Shown: positions 8,148 to 17,345, counted from the stretch's first letter. The stretch is 64,000 bases of DNA from Brucella sp. 21LCYQ03 (GCF_023554105.1 NZ_JAMJWE010000001.1:124001-188000); one strand, 5' to 3'. The notes: generated by a model from the letters alone, not told the origin. Program-made: numbers and translations.

Positions 8148-8444
8148 CTAGCCTTCTGCAACAACATCTGCCCAATCCGCATGGCGCTTCGCTTGCGCCT
8201 CCATGAAACTGCATATTGGAATGATCTTCCAGCCCGTTTTGCGCGCGTCTTCAACAGCGTAGAGTGCAAGTGCCTGTGCAACGCCTTTGCCGCGCATCGA
8301 ATCGGGCACGAATGTGTGATCAATTGAAATGAGCGTCGGGCTTCGTTTCGTATAGGTCATCTCCGCTTCATCGCCATTAATGTTTACGACATAGCGACCG
8401 CTATCAGCAGCGTCGTATTTTGTAATCTCAATATTCTCAGCCAT
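8148..8444 (-). CDS. YjdJ-like GNAT-family N-acetyltransferase
   Basis: 98 residues from ATG 8444, which is preceded by AAAGGGTAGG; an upstream in-frame ATG at 8495 lacks such a site. The short single-domain GNAT fold is seen in ISIDHTFVPDSMRGKGVAQAL (acetyl-CoA loop V/IPxxxRGKGVAxAL) and the C-terminal WKIIPICSFMEAQAKRH, the pattern of COG2388 small acetyltransferases. These proteins bind acetyl-CoA; their substrates are mostly unknown. It is convergent with the coiled-coil gene and lies just downstream of sciP on the same strand, separated by a strong terminator. Confidence 0.82.
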   Translation of the reverse strand: MAENIEITKYDAADSGRYVVNINGDEAEMTYTKRSPTLISIDHTFVPDSMRGKGVAQALALYAVEDARKTGWKIIPICSFMEAQAKRHADWADVVAEG

Positions 8445-8502
8445 GAACCTACCCTTTGAGAGCATATGTCTTTCAAGCTCATATAGTCGCGTCAATCAAA
8501 AG

Positions 8503-8540
8503 AAAAACCCCGGCCAGTGAACCGGCCGGGGTTTGATTTT
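8503..8540. terminator. sciP terminator
   Basis: AAACCCCGGCC (8505-8515) and GGCCGGGGTTT (8524-8534) form an 11-bp perfect stem. On the minus strand it is followed by TTTTCT. Confidence 0.85.
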
Positions 8541-8571
8541 GATCTTCCCGTTTCAAGGAAACAGCAAGAGC

Positions 8572-8847
8572 TTAGTGTCGATATTGCTGGATGCGGGTCG
8601 TCCTGAGACCGGCGAGACCATGCTCGTCGATTGAGGATTGCCAGCCCAGAAATTCCTCCACCGTCAATGTATAACGCTGGCATGCCTCCTCAAGGCTGAG
8701 AAGCCCACCGCGAACAGCGGCAACGACTTCAGCCTTACGGCGGATGACCCAGCGCCTTGTCGAGGCGGGGGGGAGGTCAGCGATGGTCAGCGGACTGCCA
8801 TCGGGACCGATAACATACTTTATACGCGGTCTTGTCAGATCGGCCAT
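8572..8847 (-). CDS. sciP: SciP, small CtrA inhibitory protein (DUF1153)
   Basis: 91 residues. The sequence RPRIKYVIGPDGSPLTIADLP followed by TRRWVIRRKAEVVAAVRGGLLSL and YTLTVEEFLGWQSS is the strongly conserved helical core of SciP. In Caulobacter this protein binds CtrA, blocks its contact with RNA polymerase and limits CtrA-driven transcription to one part of the cell cycle. It lies about 3.2 kb from ctrA. The 313-bp spacer upstream (8848-9160) contains an 8-bp direct repeat at 8925-8943 that may be an operator, and an A-rich hairpin near 8985. Expression after CtrA activation is known for the family; nothing here proves it. Confidence 0.95.
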   Translation of the reverse strand: MADLTRPRIKYVIGPDGSPLTIADLPPASTRRWVIRRKAEVVAAVRGGLLSLEEACQRYTLTVEEFLGWQSSIDEHGLAGLRTTRIQQYRH

Positions 8848-8924
8848 TGTACTCTCTACACAACACTCAAGGACCTAATCGAGACTGAGACTACCCCTAT
8901 AGCTTTTAATATTTACCTAAACTG

Positions 8925-8943
8925 CTGGTAACTATCTGGTAAC
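8925..8943. promoter_or_regulatory. Direct repeat upstream of sciP
   Basis: CTGGTAAC occurs twice with a TAT spacer (11-bp period, one helical turn), 78-96 bp before the sciP start. On the sciP strand it reads GTTACCAG twice. A regulator site is inferred. Confidence 0.4.
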
Positions 8944-9160
8944 ACTTGCAAAAAAATGCCTTATTTGGCGAGAAAGTCATAAAAAAACCCGGATCACCGG
9001 TAATTTTTCTTAAAGTCTCACGCGAAATTGTGGCGCAATTGCTGCAAAATAAGCGATGTTTTTGCTGCGACATCTTGGCAAATGCCCATCATGTGACCTA
9101 TATAGGGCGCAAATCTAAACTTTGAGAAGCAGGGCCTATGCCCGGAAGCTGGATTCAATC

Positions 9161-10357
9161 ATGAGCCTGAACAGCCTCGATCTGCCGGGAAAGCCGGAAG
9201 ACACGCGCGTTGTCGTCGCCATGTCGGGTGGCGTCGATTCTTCTGTTGTGGCCGGCATCCTCAAACGTGAAGGCTATGATGTTGTTGGCGTAACGCTACA
9301 GCTTTATGATCATGGCGCGGCTGTGCATCGCGCTGGTTCATGCTGTGCCGGTCAGGACATTGAAGATGCCCGTCGCGTTTCGGAAAGTCTCGGTATTCCT
9401 CATTACGTTCTCGATTATGAAGCGCGTTTCCGCGAAGCTGTGATCGATACGTTTGCAAATTCTTACGTCAGCGGTGAAACACCGATTCCTTGTGTGTCGT
9501 GTAACCAGACGGTCAAGTTTGCCGATCTTTTGCAGACCGCGCGTGAGCTTGGTGCGGATGCGTTGGCAACGGGCCATTATATCCGCAGCGGTTTGAATGG
9601 CGAACATCGTGCGATGTTCCGTCCGGAAGATTCTGATCGCGATCAGAGCTACTTCCTGTTCGCAACCACCCAGGATCAGGTTGATTATCTGCGCTTCCCT
9701 CTTGGCCATCTGCCAAAGGCCCGTGTGCGTGAGATTGCGGAAGAAATGGGCCTGACGGTTGCCAAGAAGCAAGACAGTCAGGACATCTGTTTTGTTCCGC
9801 AGGGCAAATATACTGACATCATTTCCAAGCTGAAGCCGGAAGCGGCAACACCGGGCGATATTGTTCATATCGATGGTCGCGTGCTTGGACGTCATGACGG
9901 TATTGTTCACTATACGGTTGGCCAGCGCCGTGGCATTGGTGTTGCTACAGGTGATCCACTTTATGTGGTGCATCTTGATGCTGCCAATACGCGGGTTATT
10001 GTTGGTCCACGCGAAGCGCTTGAAACGCACAAGGTGTTTTTGCGTGACGTGAACTGGCTCGGCGACCAAGCACTTGATGCGCTGCCAGAAGGCGGCATGG
10101 AAGTGTTCGCCAAGGTTCGTTCAACGCGCCCACCCCGCCCTGCTGTTCTGCATCATGCAGATGGCAAGACATGGGTAGAACTGGTTGACGGTGAAAGCGG
10201 TATCGCACCTGGACAGGCTTGCGTGCTTTATTCTGACGACAGCAATACCGCACGGGTATTTGGTGGCGGGTTCATCGCGCGTTCGGAGCGTGAACCACGC
10301 GCTGAGGAAATGCTCCGTCGCCTTGTTACTGGTGCTGCCAGCGCTTCGGCTGCCTAA
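9161..10357 (+). CDS. mnmA: tRNA-specific 2-thiouridylase MnmA
   Basis: 398 residues from ATG 9161; an in-frame TTG at 9122 would add 13 residues and is not needed. The PP-loop SGGVDSS is at about 22-28, the catalytic cysteines are in [10 protein letters not shown] (first) and [10 protein letters not shown] (second), and the central PCVSCNQ and GHYIR motifs are present. MnmA activates U34 of Lys, Glu and Gln tRNAs with ATP and inserts sulfur delivered through the IscS relay. Length matches the family. It is monocistronic, with a strong terminator that it shares with the convergent methyltransferase gene. Confidence 0.97.
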   Translation: MSLNSLDLPGKPEDTRVVVAMSGGVDSSVVAGILKREGYDVVGVTLQLYDHGAAVHRAGSCCAGQDIEDARRVSESLGIPHYVLDYEARFREAVIDTFANSYVSGETPIPCVSCNQTVKFADLLQTARELGADALATGHYIRSGLNGEHRAMFRPEDSDRDQSYFLFATTQDQVDYLRFPLGHLPKARVREIAEEMGLTVAKKQDSQDICFVPQGKYTDIISKLKPEAATPGDIVHIDGRVLGRHDGIVHYTVGQRRGIGVATGDPLYVVHLDAANTRVIVGPREALETHKVFLRDVNWLGDQALDALPEGGMEVFAKVRSTRPPRPAVLHHADGKTWVELVDGESGIAPGQACVLYSDDSNTARVFGGGFIARSEREPRAEEMLRRLVTGAASASAA

Positions 10358-10380
10358 GAGCAATTTGTAAAAGAGATTAT

Positions 10381-10413
10381 AAAAGCCTCCGGCATTTGCG
10401 GGAGGCTTTTTTG
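10381..10413. terminator. Bidirectional terminator
   Basis: AAAAGCCTCC (10381-10390) pairs with GGAGGCTTTT (10401-10410), followed by TTG. Confidence 0.85.
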
Positions 10414-10416
10414 TTT

Positions 10417-11247
10417 TCAGGTAAATTTGCTGAAGCGGGAGAGGGCAATTCCTGAAGCTGTCGCCACGTTAAGGCTGTCAAATTGTGATGACATGGGAAT
10501 GCGCGCGCCCGTAAGCTGCTGCAGAAGATACGATGGAAGCCCTTCGCCTTCAGTGCCTAATAACAACGCCTGACGATTGTTGCTTGGCGCCTGATAGATA
10601 TTCAACGCTGATGAAGGGCTGAGCGCCAATATATTGAATTTGGCATCCTGTAGCGTCGCCACAATCATTTCGATGTTCGCGCCGTGAAAATATGGAACTT
10701 TCAATGTAGCGCCAACCGAAACGCGTATGGCTTTTCGGTAGAGGGGATCGCAGCAGGTCTCGTCCATCAAAACGCAATTGGCTTCAAACGCAGCCGCATT
10801 GCGGAAGATCGATCCGACATTGTCGTGATTAGAAATGCCGCACAAAACGACGACGAGCGCAGCTTCTGGCAACTGACTGATCATGTTCGCGAGTTCAGGC
10901 TGAGGCTTGCGTCGTCCGACCGCCAGAATGCCGCGATGGACATGAAATCCAGCCACCTCGTCAATGACGGATTGCGGTACGGAATAGACCTCTACGCCCG
11001 ATGGCAATTGCGCAAGCTGATCCTGTAGGCCATTCAGACGGTTTTCGAGAATAAGAAGGGATTCTGTGTCAAAGCGCGCAGATTCTGAAAAAAGAACATT
11101 AAGGACGACTTTCCCTTCAGCGATAAAACGCTGCTGGCGGCCGACCAGATCCTTTTCGCGGATGTTTTTATAGGCTGCGAGCCTTGCATCATTGGCGTCA
11201 GTTATCTCAACGACAAAGTCGTGCGATCCGGTTTTTTCTTCCTTCAT
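10417..11247 (-). CDS. TrmH/SpoU family RNA 2'-O-methyltransferase
   Basis: 276 residues. An N-terminal substrate-binding part (about 15-110, VGRQQRFIAEGKVVLNVL) is followed by the SPOUT catalytic domain (about 128-276) with its three knot motifs: NHDNVGSIFRNAAAF, LLLGTEGEGLP and IPMSSQFDSLNVATASGIALS. The conserved motif 1 asparagine and arginine are present. The family methylates ribose 2'-OH of rRNA or tRNA with SAM; which nucleotide is not clear from sequence. It converges with mnmA and is followed upstream by the nolR-like gene on the same strand, 29 bp away, so the two may be co-transcribed. Confidence 0.88.
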   Translation of the reverse strand: MKEEKTGSHDFVVEITDANDARLAAYKNIREKDLVGRQQRFIAEGKVVLNVLFSESARFDTESLLILENRLNGLQDQLAQLPSGVEVYSVPQSVIDEVAGFHVHRGILAVGRRKPQPELANMISQLPEAALVVVLCGISNHDNVGSIFRNAAAFEANCVLMDETCCDPLYRKAIRVSVGATLKVPYFHGANIEMIVATLQDAKFNILALSPSSALNIYQAPSNNRQALLLGTEGEGLPSYLLQQLTGARIPMSSQFDSLNVATASGIALSRFSKFT

Positions 11248-11276
11248 CGCACGACTTATGCCTCATGGGATGTATT

Positions 11277-11624
11277 TTACTGGTGAACTACGGCCGACAT
11301 TTCACGTCGACGCGGAGCTGGACTCATATACAGACTTGAAAGTGTAGACAACATCAGTTCGATATGCGGTGACGAAACAATATAATAGATCGTCTGTGCA
11401 TCGCGACGCGTTGATACGAGATTAAGAGCCCGTAACTTAGCTAAGTGTTGTGAAAGGGCAGATTGACTAAGATCAATAGCCTTTGCCAAAGCACCAACTG
11501 ACATTTCATTATGTAAAAGTTTGCATAAAATAAGCAACCTCTTGTTATTAGCGAGCGCTGATAGGAAGTCAGCAACCTGATCTGCATTTTCTACTAAATC
11601 AATAAATTTATTATCTGTAGTCAT
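11277..11624 (-). CDS. nolR: NolR-like ArsR-family transcriptional regulator
   Basis: 115 residues with one winged helix. The stretch VADFLSALANNKRLLILCKL leads into the recognition helix SQSALSQHLAKLRALNLVSTR, then RDAQTIYYIVSS. This is strikingly like rhizobial NolR (SQSALSQHLSKLRAQNLVSTRRDAQTIYY as I recall it), a global regulator of nodulation, growth and quorum sensing that binds sites with A/T half-sites. ArsR metal-site cysteines (ELCVCDL type) are absent. A GGGGG run lies about 12 bases before ATG 11624. The 166-bp AT-rich region upstream may hold its own operator. The name is an inference from likeness. Confidence 0.75.
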   Translation of the reverse strand: MTTDNKFIDLVENADQVADFLSALANNKRLLILCKLLHNEMSVGALAKAIDLSQSALSQHLAKLRALNLVSTRRDAQTIYYIVSSPHIELMLSTLSSLYMSPAPRRREMSAVVHQ

Positions 11625-11790
11625 TCGCTGTCATACCCCCGTAAGACTGCATCTGGTTAACAAATTGCCAGCAATATTTTATGTCTGACGTTGAGAAGGT
11701 AATACTATATGTTAAAATTGAAAAGCCTTTGCTTATATTCATCGACACAAAAATTATCGAGATTTGTCCCAAAAATATCGGGATTTCGTT

Positions 11791-12534
11791 TCATTTTTCA
11801 CCTCGCAGCCGCATGACAAGCGCCTTGGAGTGCTGTGCGATAGAATCGCATGGCGATGAGAAGTTTAATCTTAAGATTTCATCGCCACTGGCCAGTTCGA
11901 AACCATCCGGATCTAATCCGATCAATTTCCAGTTTGCCGCACTGCCTTTAAGCTTTGATGTGAAGGTTATAATATCTGAGTTAAATTGCGTATTAAATGT
12001 ATCGAGCGCTTCTTGCTCCCCCGATCCTATAGTTGCAGACGCGGATGGATTGCTAATCAAATTATCGTGGCTGAGATTAAATGCTTTGCCAAAACCACCG
12101 TTCAGGCTGGCATTTTCCACCGAAAGCCGAAAGAAATTAAAGTCGCCCAGATCGACATAAAGCGCGCCTTTTGGATTGTGATTGAGATAGCGCCGCCGGA
12201 TTTGCGGGTATTGAGGTGACGATCGATCAATTTTTGCCGCTTCGCAGAGAATCGTGATCCGCGGGTGGGCGAGTGGATCGCCTTTCCCAGCCTCACCCAA
12301 AAGCAATGAGCATAAAGGGTTGGCGAGCAAAGCCGAGGTGTGAGCCGCCAGACCCGACACGAGGATAATCGGGGTTCCATCTATATCAGTGGCAACTGCA
12401 ACACGGCTTGCCAAAGCTCTGCCGGATTTGGCATCTATAGCAGCAAGTGCACCATAACGTGATGACCTTAGCAACGTTTTTGCAAGGTCAATTGCTTGGG
12501 ATGTTGTTGGGCGGATAGGATTGATTTCTGACAT
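11791..12534 (-). CDS. hugZ: HugZ-family heme-utilisation / PNPOx-like flavin-binding-fold protein
   Basis: 247 residues: a split-barrel domain (about 12-150, SSRYGALAAIDAKSGRALASRV, then ILVSGLAAHTSALLANPLCSLL) and a C-terminal DUF2470-like part (about 165-247, EQEALDTFNTQFNSDIITF and LIGLDPDGFELASG). This two-domain layout is that of HugZ/HutZ heme oxygenase-like proteins and of many uncharacterised pyridoxamine-oxidase-like proteins. GAGG precedes ATG 12534. A perfect 13-bp palindrome lies 16 bp before the start. No heme-uptake gene is adjacent, so a heme role is inferred from family only. Confidence 0.75.
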   Translation of the reverse strand: MSEINPIRPTTSQAIDLAKTLLRSSRYGALAAIDAKSGRALASRVAVATDIDGTPIILVSGLAAHTSALLANPLCSLLLGEAGKGDPLAHPRITILCEAAKIDRSSPQYPQIRRRYLNHNPKGALYVDLGDFNFFRLSVENASLNGGFGKAFNLSHDNLISNPSASATIGSGEQEALDTFNTQFNSDIITFTSKLKGSAANWKLIGLDPDGFELASGDEILRLNFSSPCDSIAQHSKALVMRLRGEK

Positions 12535-12549
12535 GGCAGCCTCAAATAT

Positions 12550-12562
12550 GACTATGATAGTC
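12550..12562. promoter_or_regulatory. Palindrome upstream of hugZ-like gene
   Basis: GACTAT-G-ATAGTC, perfect inverted repeat, 16-28 bp before the start codon. The rest of the 378-bp spacer (12535-12912) is AT-rich and shows no gene. Confidence 0.45.
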
Positions 12563-12861
12563 TGGTATCTGCCAGGTACGATTTAAACAATCAAAATTAA
12601 ATTATAAGCCCCAAGGCGCAACGGCCAGCGGTGTATTCCGCATTTGGTGGACCGGTCGTGAAAGGGTAAATGTTGTTTCTTACGATATATCAGCTACGTG
12701 AATAATATTATAAATTAGCTGCTTTTAGCGCAATTTTCTAAAAAGCTGTATTTATCAGAAAATAAAATCTAATTTATTTGGCGAAAATCCGTTGAGAATG
12801 CGACAAGAATCTAAAAATACCGCTTGCATTGTGGGGTGCCACACGTTTCGATAAGGGTTCT

Positions 12862-12890
12862 TTGCATGCTTAGGGTGCGTGCAATAATAT
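12862..12890 (+). promoter_or_regulatory. Candidate dppA promoter
   Basis: TTGCAT (12862-12867), 17-bp spacer, TAATAT (12885-12890). The predicted start (about 12896) lies just before the GGAGG ribosome site (12898-12902), giving a very short leader. Confidence 0.45.
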
Positions 12891-12912
12891 TTTCCGTGGA
12901 GGCGGGCTCTAA

Positions 12913-14508
12913 ATGAAATTTTATAAAACACTTCTGGCGGCAACGGCAGTTGTCGCTCTGATGAGCGGTGCGGCATCGGCAAAGACCTTTGTCTATTGCT
13001 CACCAGCATCACCGGAAGGCTTTGATCCTGCTGCTTATACGGGTGGTGACACGTTCGATGCGTCGGCGCATCCGGTTTACAACCGCCTTGCAGAGTTTCA
13101 GAACGGCACGACCGAAGTTGTACCGGGTCTGGCTGAAAGCTGGGAAGTTTCGGAAGATGGTAAGGAATATACCTTCCACCTTCGCAAGGGCGTAAAGTTC
13201 CATTCGAGTGACCAGTTCGCGCCAACACGTGATTTCAACGCCGATGACGTGATTTTCTCGTTCGACCGTATGGGCAACAAGGAAAATCCCTGGCACGAAT
13301 ATACGTCTGGCGTGACCTACGAATATTTTGATTCGATGGAAATGGGTACGCTGATCAAGGAAATCCAGAAGATCGACGACAACACGGTTAAGTTCATTCT
13401 GACCCGTCCGGAAGCTGCATTCCTCGCCAATATCTCGATGCCTTTCGCTTCGATCATCTCGAAGGAATACACCGACAAGCTCGCAGCTGATGGCAAGCAG
13501 AGCGATCTTAATCAGTTCCCGGTTGGCACAGGTCCTTTCCAGTTTGTTGCTTACCAGAAAGACGCTGTGGTTCGCTTCAAGGCTAACCCGGACTATTGGG
13601 GTGATAAGGCAAAGATCGACGATCTCGTCTTTGCAATTACCACTGATCCAGCTGTTCGCGCGCAGAAGCTCAAGGCTGGCGAATGCAACCTGATGTCTTA
13701 TCCGGCGCCAGCTGACATTAAGGATCTTCAGGCCGATTCCAACCTCAAGGTTGACGAACAGGCTGGTCTGAACGTTGCTTATTTTGCTTACAACACAACG
13801 GTTGCTCCGTTCGATAAGCCGGAAGTGCGCAAGGCACTCAATCAGGCTGTAAACAAGCAGGCGATTGTTGATGCAGTCTATCAGGGTCAGGGACAGGTTG
13901 CTAAGAACCCGATCCCACCGACAATGTGGAGCTACAACGACAAGATCGAAGACGACAAGTATGATCCGGAAGCTGCCAAGAAGGCACTTGAAGCCGCTGG
14001 CGTTAAGGATCTGAGCATGAAGCTTTGGGCAATGCCTGTAAGCCGTCCTTACATGCCAAATGCACGTCGTACGGCTGAACTTATGCAGTCTGATCTTGCT
14101 AAGGTTGGCGTAAAGGCTGAAATCGTTTCGATGGAATGGGGTGAATACCTCAAGAAGTCCGGCGAAAAAGACCGTGACGGCGCAGTCATTCTCGGCTGGA
14201 CCGGCGACAATGGTGATCCGGACAACTTCCTTGGTACGCTTCTGGGTTGCGCTGGCGTTGGTTCCAACAACCGCGCTCAGTGGTGCTACCAGCCATTTGA
14301 AGACCTGATTCAGAAGGCAAAGGTTACGACCGACCATGACGAACGCGTGAAGCTTTACGAAGAAGCACAGGTAATCTTCAAGGAACAGGCTCCTTGGAAC
14401 ACCATCGCTCACTCGACTGTTTTCGTGCCGATGTCTGCAAAGGTTACTGGCTTCAAACAGAGCCCACTTGGTGATTATCGCTTCGAAGAAGTTGATATTT
14501 CCGAGTAA
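12913..14508 (+). CDS. dppA: Dipeptide ABC transporter, periplasmic binding protein
   Basis: 531 residues with a Sec signal (1-23, [18 protein letters not shown]) and an SBP family 5 fold. Family-typical stretches include [40 protein letters not shown] in part, and [21 protein letters not shown]. The cysteine pairs (C29/C259; C447/C457-like) match DppA, in which disulfides occur. It binds dipeptides, and often heme or ALA, in the periplasm for DppBC. First gene of dppABCDF; GGAGG precedes ATG 12913. A long hairpin separates it from dppB, which would favour higher yield of the binding protein. Confidence 0.93.
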   Translation: MKFYKTLLAATAVVALMSGAASAKTFVYCSPASPEGFDPAAYTGGDTFDASAHPVYNRLAEFQNGTTEVVPGLAESWEVSEDGKEYTFHLRKGVKFHSSDQFAPTRDFNADDVIFSFDRMGNKENPWHEYTSGVTYEYFDSMEMGTLIKEIQKIDDNTVKFILTRPEAAFLANISMPFASIISKEYTDKLAADGKQSDLNQFPVGTGPFQFVAYQKDAVVRFKANPDYWGDKAKIDDLVFAITTDPAVRAQKLKAGECNLMSYPAPADIKDLQADSNLKVDEQAGLNVAYFAYNTTVAPFDKPEVRKALNQAVNKQAIVDAVYQGQGQVAKNPIPPTMWSYNDKIEDDKYDPEAAKKALEAAGVKDLSMKLWAMPVSRPYMPNARRTAELMQSDLAKVGVKAEIVSMEWGEYLKKSGEKDRDGAVILGWTGDNGDPDNFLGTLLGCAGVGSNNRAQWCYQPFEDLIQKAKVTTDHDERVKLYEEAQVIFKEQAPWNTIAHSTVFVPMSAKVTGFKQSPLGDYRFEEVDISE

Positions 14509-14524
14509 AATCTGACAACACCAG

Positions 14525-14559
14525 CGGCCGGGTGTGGAGGTTTCCTCCGCGCCCGGTCG
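14525..14559 (+). promoter_or_regulatory. Intercistronic hairpin between dppA and dppB
   Basis: Sixteen pairs (14525-14540 with 14544-14559; three G-U) around a TTT loop. The 3' arm ends on the first G of the dppB Shine-Dalgarno GGAG (14559-14562). No U run follows, so it is better read as an mRNA stabiliser or translation brake than a full terminator. Confidence 0.75.
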
Positions 14560-14569
14560 GAGTTTTTGT

Positions 14570-15577
14570 ATGTTCCGTTTTGTTTTAAACAAACTGCTTT
14601 ATCTGATACCGACATTCATCGGCATCACGATTGTGGCTTTCGCCTTCGTCCGCGTATTGCCTGGCGATCCTGTTCTGTTGATGGCAGGTGAACGCGGCGT
14701 AAGCCCCGAGCGCCATGCGCAGCTATTGGCCCAGCTCGGATTTGATCGTCCGTTATGGGAACAATATCTCAATTATGTCTGGAACCTTCTGCACGGTGAT
14801 TTCGGCCAGTCTCTGGTCACGAAAAAGCCAGTGCTCGACGAGTTTTTCACGCTGTTTCCGGCAACGATTGAACTTGCTGTCTGCGCGATCATCGTAGCGG
14901 TTCTGCTGGGCATTCCTGCCGGTGTGCTTGCCGCTGTAAAGCGCGGCTCCTGGTTTGATCAGGGCCTGATGGGTATCTCGCTGGTTGGTTATTCGATGCC
15001 GATTTTCTGGTGGGCTTTGCTGCTTATCATTTTCTTCTCCGGGACGCTGCAATGGACGCCGGTTTCGGGCCGTTTATCGCTGCTTTATTACTTCCCGCCG
15101 GTCACAGGCTTCATGCTGATCGATAGTGTTTTGTCGGGCCAGAAGGGCGCCTTCACGTCTGCTGTGTCGCATCTCATCTTGCCCACCATCGTTCTTGCAA
15201 CGATCCCGCTTGCGGTGATTGCACGTCAGACGCGTTCGGCGATGCTGGAAGTTCTGGGTGAAGATTATGTGCGTACCGCTCGCGCGAAAGGCCTGCCGGT
15301 TCGCCGCGTTATCGGCCTTCATGCGCTGCGCAATGCGATGATCCCGGTTATCACGACGATTGGCCTTCAGGTCGGTGTGTTGATGGCGGGTGCGATCCTG
15401 ACGGAAACCATCTTCTCATGGCCCGGTATCGGCAAGTGGATGCTCGATTCCATTTCGCGTCGCGACTATCCTGTCGTTCAGAGCGGACTGCTGATCATTG
15501 CGTTCATCATCATGATCGTAAACCTGATCGTCGATCTGCTTTACGGCCTGATTAATCCGCGTATCCGGCATAAGTGA
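14570..15577 (+). CDS. dppB: Dipeptide ABC transporter permease DppB
   Basis: 335 residues, six membrane segments (first at about 10-30). The EAA loop is seen as RTARAKGLPVRRVIGLHALRN, and the family N-terminal motif is VRVLPGDPVLLMAGERG. It forms the inner-membrane channel with DppC. ATG 14570 is chosen because GGAG lies eight bases before it; an in-frame ATG at 14534 would start inside the intercistronic hairpin. It is followed by dppC after seven bases. Confidence 0.95.
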   Translation: MFRFVLNKLLYLIPTFIGITIVAFAFVRVLPGDPVLLMAGERGVSPERHAQLLAQLGFDRPLWEQYLNYVWNLLHGDFGQSLVTKKPVLDEFFTLFPATIELAVCAIIVAVLLGIPAGVLAAVKRGSWFDQGLMGISLVGYSMPIFWWALLLIIFFSGTLQWTPVSGRLSLLYYFPPVTGFMLIDSVLSGQKGAFTSAVSHLILPTIVLATIPLAVIARQTRSAMLEVLGEDYVRTARAKGLPVRRVIGLHALRNAMIPVITTIGLQVGVLMAGAILTETIFSWPGIGKWMLDSISRRDYPVVQSGLLIIAFIIMIVNLIVDLLYGLINPRIRHK

Positions 15578-15584
15578 GGGTATT

Positions 15585-16493
15585 ATGACACACTCCGCAA
15601 TTCAGCCGGAAGCTGCAAACGAAGTCGGGAAACTCCGGGCTTTGAAAGATTTCTGGTTCTATTTCAGCGTCAATCGCGGCGCTGTTATTGGTCTTTTCGT
15701 ATTTTTGGCACTGGTGATTGTAGCGATTCTGGCTCCCTTTATCGCTCCGCATAATCCAACTGAACAGTTCCGCGATTTTCTGCTGGCTCCTCCTTTCTGG
15801 GAAGAGGGCGGCTCAACGCAGTTCCTGCTTGGAACGGACGCAGTTGGTCGCGATATGCTTTCGCGCCTGATCTATGGCGCGCAGTATTCGCTGCTCGTTG
15901 GTTTTGTGATCGTCATCATCTCGATGTGCCTTGGCATTACGATTGGCGTCATATCCGGCTTTTTTGGCGGCGGCGTTGATACGGTTTTCATGCGTATTAT
16001 GGACGTTATTCTGGCGTTCCCTTCGCTGCTTCTGGCGCTGGTTCTGGTGGCAATTCTCGGACCGGGCCTCATCAATGCGGTTCTGGCAATTACGCTTGTT
16101 CTGCTGCCACACTTCTCGCGTCTGACGCGTGCAGCGGTGTTGGCTGAAAAAGAGCGTGAATATGTGACCGCAGCCAAGCTTGCCGGTGCAAGCAAGCTAC
16201 GTCTGATGTTCAAGACCATTTTGCCAAACTGCCTTGCGCCTCTGGTTGTTCAGGCAACCATGTCGTTCTCCAACGCCATTCTCGACGTTGCAGCGCTTGG
16301 CTTCCTTGGCATGGGTGCGCAGCCGCCGACACCGGAATGGGGCACCATGCTGGCAGAAGCACGCGAATTCATCATGCGCGCATGGTGGGTCGTGACTTTC
16401 CCCGGTCTTGCGATCCTGATCACCGTTCTTGCGATCAATCTGGTCGGCGACGGTCTTCGTGATGCGCTCGATCCGAAGCTGAAAAGGAGCTGA
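15585..16493 (+). CDS. dppC: Dipeptide ABC transporter permease DppC
   Basis: 302 residues with an N-terminal OppC-type segment (about 28-60, FSVNRGAVIGLFVFLALVIVAI in part) and a BPD_transp_1 domain. The EAA loop is YVTAAKLAGASKLRLMFKTILPN. The periplasmic loop motif LLGTDAVGRDMLSRLIYGAQ is the usual OppC/DppC signature. Partner of DppB in the membrane channel. The gene ends three bases before the dppD start, so translation is probably coupled. Confidence 0.95.
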   Translation: MTHSAIQPEAANEVGKLRALKDFWFYFSVNRGAVIGLFVFLALVIVAILAPFIAPHNPTEQFRDFLLAPPFWEEGGSTQFLLGTDAVGRDMLSRLIYGAQYSLLVGFVIVIISMCLGITIGVISGFFGGGVDTVFMRIMDVILAFPSLLLALVLVAILGPGLINAVLAITLVLLPHFSRLTRAAVLAEKEREYVTAAKLAGASKLRLMFKTILPNCLAPLVVQATMSFSNAILDVAALGFLGMGAQPPTPEWGTMLAEAREFIMRAWWVVTFPGLAILITVLAINLVGDGLRDALDPKLKRS

Positions 16494-16496
16494 TCG

Positions 16497-17345
16497 ATGG
16501 CTTTGCTTGAAATCAAAAACCTGACGGTTTCGTTCGATACCTCGACTGGTCCATTCAAGGCCGTCGACGGCATCGATATTTCGGTCGATAAGGGCGAAGT
16601 GCTTGCGATTGTTGGCGAGTCTGGTTCTGGCAAATCGGTGGGCATGCTTGCGGTTATGGGGCTTCTGCCAAAGACTGCAACTGTTACCGCCGACAGCATG
16701 ACATTTGACGGCCAAGACCTGAAAGGCATGTCCGACAAGGAACGCCGCAAGATCATCGGACGCGATATTTCGATGATCTTTCAGGAGCCTGTTGCAAGCC
16801 TCAATCCATGCTTCACGGTTGGCTATCAGCTTGAAGAAGTGCTGAAGCGCCATCTGGGGCTCAAGGGTGCTGCAAGCCGTGCGCGCGCCATTGAACTGCT
16901 TGAACTGGTTGGCATTCGCGATGCGGCTGAACGCCTGTCGAGCTTCCCGCATCAGATGTCGGGTGGACAGTGCCAGCGTGTGATGATCGCGATTGCGATT
17001 GCGTGTAATCCAAAGCTGCTTATTGCTGATGAGCCAACCACGGCGCTTGACGTGACGATCCAGAAGCAGATTCTTGATCTGCTGATGCGTCTTCAGGTCG
17101 AACACGGCATGGGTCTGATCATGATTACTCATGATATGGGTGTTGTGGCAGAAACTGCGGATCGCGTGATCGTGCAATATAAGGGCCATAAGATGGAAGA
17201 CTCCGACGTGTTGTCGTTGTTCTCTGCGCCTAAGCATCCTTATACGCGTGCATTGCTGTCGTCCTTGCCAGAAAATGCGACAGGCGATCGTCTGCCGACG
17301 GTTTCCGACTTTGTTTTGGCAAATAGTGCCGCAGGAGAAGCGTGA
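16497..17345 (+). CDS. dppD: Dipeptide ABC transporter ATPase DppD
   Basis: 282 residues. Walker A GESGSGKS (about 40-47), signature [15 protein letters not shown] (Q-to-C change next to the LSGGQ motif, as seen in some family members), Walker [13 protein letters not shown] and the H-loop MITHDMG. The C-terminal oligopeptide-transporter extension ([13 protein letters not shown]) is present. The cysteine in the signature (SGGQCQR rather than SGGQRQR) is a small oddity. It overlaps dppF by four bases (ATGA), indicating coupled translation. Confidence 0.94.
   Translation: MALLEIKNLTVSFDTSTGPFKAVDGIDISVDKGEVLAIVGESGSGKSVGMLAVMGLLPKTATVTADSMTFDGQDLKGMSDKERRKIIGRDISMIFQEPVASLNPCFTVGYQLEEVLKRHLGLKGAASRARAIELLELVGIRDAAERLSSFPHQMSGGQCQRVMIAIAIACNPKLLIADEPTTALDVTIQKQILDLLMRLQVEHGMGLIMITHDMGVVAETADRVIVQYKGHKMEDSDVLSLFSAPKHPYTRALLSSLPENATGDRLPTVSDFVLANSAAGEA

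Noticed and set aside
11681..12160. 159-codon plus-strand frame opposite the hugZ-like gene
   Set aside because: The minus strand carries the coherent two-domain protein; the plus frame has no domain.
13009..14592. 527-codon open frame antisense to dppA
   Set aside because: Mirror frame of a strongly coding gene; it has no domain, no ribosome site and would require dppA to be false.
16197..17237. 346-codon antisense frame over dppC/dppD
   Set aside because: Shadow of two clear ABC transporter genes; His/Arg/Asn-rich composition is typical of a mirror frame.
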